DNA of 5,756 nt from contig JAOPZP010000224.1 of the NCBI GenBank assembly GCA_025964055.1, positions 1 to 5,756 of the forward strand, in the 5' to 3' direction. A program made the position numbers and the translations under genes. The stretch is from Conexibacter sp. Its GTDB lineage: Bacteria; Actinomycetota; Thermoleophilia; Solirubrobacterales; Solirubrobacteraceae. A model generated the notes under the pieces. The model searched no databases. It was given only the letters and a program-made list of their open reading frames with translations, and was not told the origin of the DNA. Positions 4,710 through 5,756 of the stretch are shown piece by piece. Numbering within the stretch: position 1 is the stretch's first letter; every line of letters begins with the position of its first letter.

Positions 4710-5567
4710 CTAGACCGCCGGGAGCACCATCAGGCGCTCCAGCGACTCGGGGGTCCGCGCCGCGATGACGGGGAAGTGGGGCTCGAGGTCCAGCGGCGCG
4801 GCGAGCGGCCCGTCGGGGCTGCCGACGAACGCGACCTCGCCGCCGGACTCGCGGACGACCAGCTGCGACGCCGCGCAGTCCACCGCGCGCGTCCGGGCCA
4901 GCGAGACCATCGCGTCGACGCGCGTCGCGGCGACCTGGCACATCGACACGGCGATCGACCCCATCGCCCGGATCCGCCGCGTGGCGGCGACGAGGTCGTC
5001 GGAGGCCAGCGCCAGCCAGCGCGGGTCGGCCGACTCGACGGCCAGCAGCTCGAAGCGCCCGTCGGCCGTCTTGCGCTCCGGCGGCGGATGGAGGATCCGC
5101 ACGTCGTTGAGGTAGGCGCCCTCGCCGAGGGTCGCGCGCCACTCCTCGCCGGGGCCGAGGTCGTAGACGAACCCGAAGATCACGTCGCTCATCCGCGGGC
5201 CGGCCGACACCGCGACCGACAGCGCGTGGTGCGGGAGCCCACGCTTGGCGTTGAGCGAGCCGTCGATCGGATCGATGACGACCAGGACGTCGCCGCCGCC
5301 GAAGTCGACGGTCCCGCGCTCCTCCGAGACGGCCGTGAAGCGCGCACCCTCGTCGTGCAGGCGGCCCAGCTCGGCGAAGACCCGGTCCTCGGCCTCGGCG
5401 TCGATGACGAGCGTGCGATCGCCGCCGCCGCCGGTCTCCCCGGTCTCGATGACCCGCTCCTGGCTGGTCGGGTGATCGCGCAGCACGGACCGCAGTCCCT
5501 CGGCCGCCCGGCGGCAGGCGCCGAGCCAATCGTGTTCGAGGGCCGGATGGGACGTCATGAGGGCCAT
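4710..5567 (-). CDS. inositol monophosphatase-family phosphatase (IMPase/FBPase-like)
   Basis: A 285-residue Mg2+-dependent sugar-phosphate phosphatase; the likely substrate is inositol-1-phosphate, fructose-1,6-bisphosphate or a related ester. Family motifs in order: DRTLVIDAEAED (50-61), SEERG (81-85, metal-binding Glu), VVIDPIDGSLN (96-106, metal-binding D99 and D102) and AVDCAASQLVVRESGGEV (228-245, with D230 as the third metal-site Asp). The DGSLNAKRGLP form and the AVDCAA form instead of WDxAAG resemble archaeal-type IMPase/FBPase enzymes, so dual activity is possible. Start choice: ATG 5567 is only 11 nt from the divergent helicase start. ATG 5558 (M4) has AGGA 10 nt ahead (5572-5569) and may be the true start. 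It is the first gene of the unit containing the metalloprotease. Confidence 0.9.
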   Translation of the reverse strand: MALMTSHPALEHDWLGACRRAAEGLRSVLRDHPTSQERVIETGETGGGGDRTLVIDAEAEDRVFAELGRLHDEGARFTAVSEERGTVDFGGGDVLVVIDPIDGSLNAKRGLPHHALSVAVSAGPRMSDVIFGFVYDLGPGEEWRATLGEGAYLNDVRILHPPPERKTADGRFELLAVESADPRWLALASDDLVAATRRIRAMGSIAVSMCQVAATRVDAMVSLARTRAVDCAASQLVVRESGGEVAFVGSPDGPLAAPLDLEPHFPVIAARTPESLERLMVLPAV

Positions 5568-5578
5568 ATCCTAGGGTC
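5568..5578. promoter_or_regulatory. 11-nt divergent intergenic spacer with CCTAGG palindrome
   Basis: The spacer is centred on CCTAGG (5570-5575). It reads TAGGAT on the minus strand (5573-5568) and TAGGGT on the + strand (5572-5577), both TAnnnT-like. No clear -35 is seen for either direction. Promoters for both genes must overlap this spacer or lie in the opposite gene, or else one or both annotated starts are too early. Confidence 0.3.
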
Positions 5579-5756
5579 GTGCCCGCATCCCCCGGTGCCA
5601 TCACGCCCGAGGACCGCCTTCGCCGCGGGGACGACCCCCTGCCCGCCGCCGCTCCCGTCGATCCGTCGCCGCCGGCGCCCGACGCCCGCGCGGGCCTCAC
5701 CGCCGACCAGGCACGCGCGGTGACCCACCGCGGCGGGCCGCTGCTGATCCTCGGCG
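5579..5756 (+). CDS. UvrD-like superfamily 1 DNA helicase, N-terminal fragment (runs off window)
   Basis: An open frame from GTG 5579 to the window end, 59 codons with no stop. The first 38 or so residues are a Pro/Ala/Asp-rich, probably disordered leader. Residues 40-59 read LTADQARAV...GGPLLILG, the Q motif and the first beta-strand that lead into the Walker A loop of UvrD/PcrA/AdnB-type helicases; the P-loop itself would begin just past the edge. The in-frame TGA at 5558-5560 leaves GTG 5579 as the only start before the conserved part. TAGGG (5572-5576) is only 2 nt from the GTG, too close for a normal Shine-Dalgarno. The role is expected in DNA repair or recombination. Which subfamily (UvrD2, AdnA/B or another) cannot be told from this fragment. 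Confidence 0.75.
   Translation, partial: MPASPGAITPEDRLRRGDDPLPAAAPVDPSPPAPDARAGLTADQARAVTHRGGPLLILG

Noticed and set aside
4261..5700. 479-codon open frame on the - strand
   Set aside because: Frame-shifted shadow of the phosphatase and metalloprotease on the same strand. The real frames carry DPIDG and HEVTH motifs; this one is Arg/Gly/Ala noise.
3981..5723. 580-codon open frame on the + strand
   Set aside because: Antisense shadow of the metalloprotease and phosphatase. It shows no family motifs and is dominated by Arg/His/Gln from reversed codon bias.

Overview
The window is very GC-rich DNA with dense, short-gapped genes and strong third-position G/C bias. The gene families point to an actinobacterium: an FdxA-type 7Fe ferredoxin, a beta-carbonic anhydrase resembling mycobacterial Rv1284, a zincin_2/DUF2342 metalloprotease and a Lys/Ala-rich HbhA- or histone-like protein. 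My best guess is the Thermoleophilia/Solirubrobacterales branch, but that is inference from protein flavour only.

Layout. On the + strand, a ferredoxin (2-268) is followed at once by a beta-carbonic anhydrase (about 272-805). The anhydrase converges on a minus-strand unit, and its stop codon overlaps the opposing stop in a shared CTAG. Reading the minus strand from right to left: an inositol-monophosphatase-family phosphatase (5567-4710) and a zinc metalloprotease (4706-3678) are 3 nt apart and surely co-transcribed. Next comes a 307-nt gap (3677-3371). It holds four tandem terminator-like palindromes, then an AT-richer promoter zone with two LexA-box-like inverted repeats. A Lys/Ala-rich coiled-coil protein (3370-2786) follows. 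A 186-nt gap then holds two near-identical 67-bp repeats, each folding into two stem-loops. Last are an Mrp/ApbC Fe-S carrier ATPase (2599-1430) and a DedA-family membrane protein (1386-802). At the right edge, diverging from the phosphatase with only 11 nt between start codons, is the beginning of a UvrD-like superfamily 1 helicase (5579 to window end).

How it fits together. The coding genes are mostly housekeeping: electron transfer, CO2/bicarbonate conversion, Fe-S assembly, membrane homeostasis, sugar/inositol phosphate hydrolysis and DNA repair. The less ordinary material lies between genes: the palindrome array after the metalloprotease, the paired double-hairpin repeats, the possible SOS-type operator cluster ahead of the Lys/Ala-rich gene, and a carbonic anhydrase with no canonical start codon where homology says it should begin. 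I found no CRISPR array, tRNA, rRNA, transposase gene or clear defence/toxin system. The long + strand open frames across 1367-5723 are antisense shadows of the minus-strand genes.
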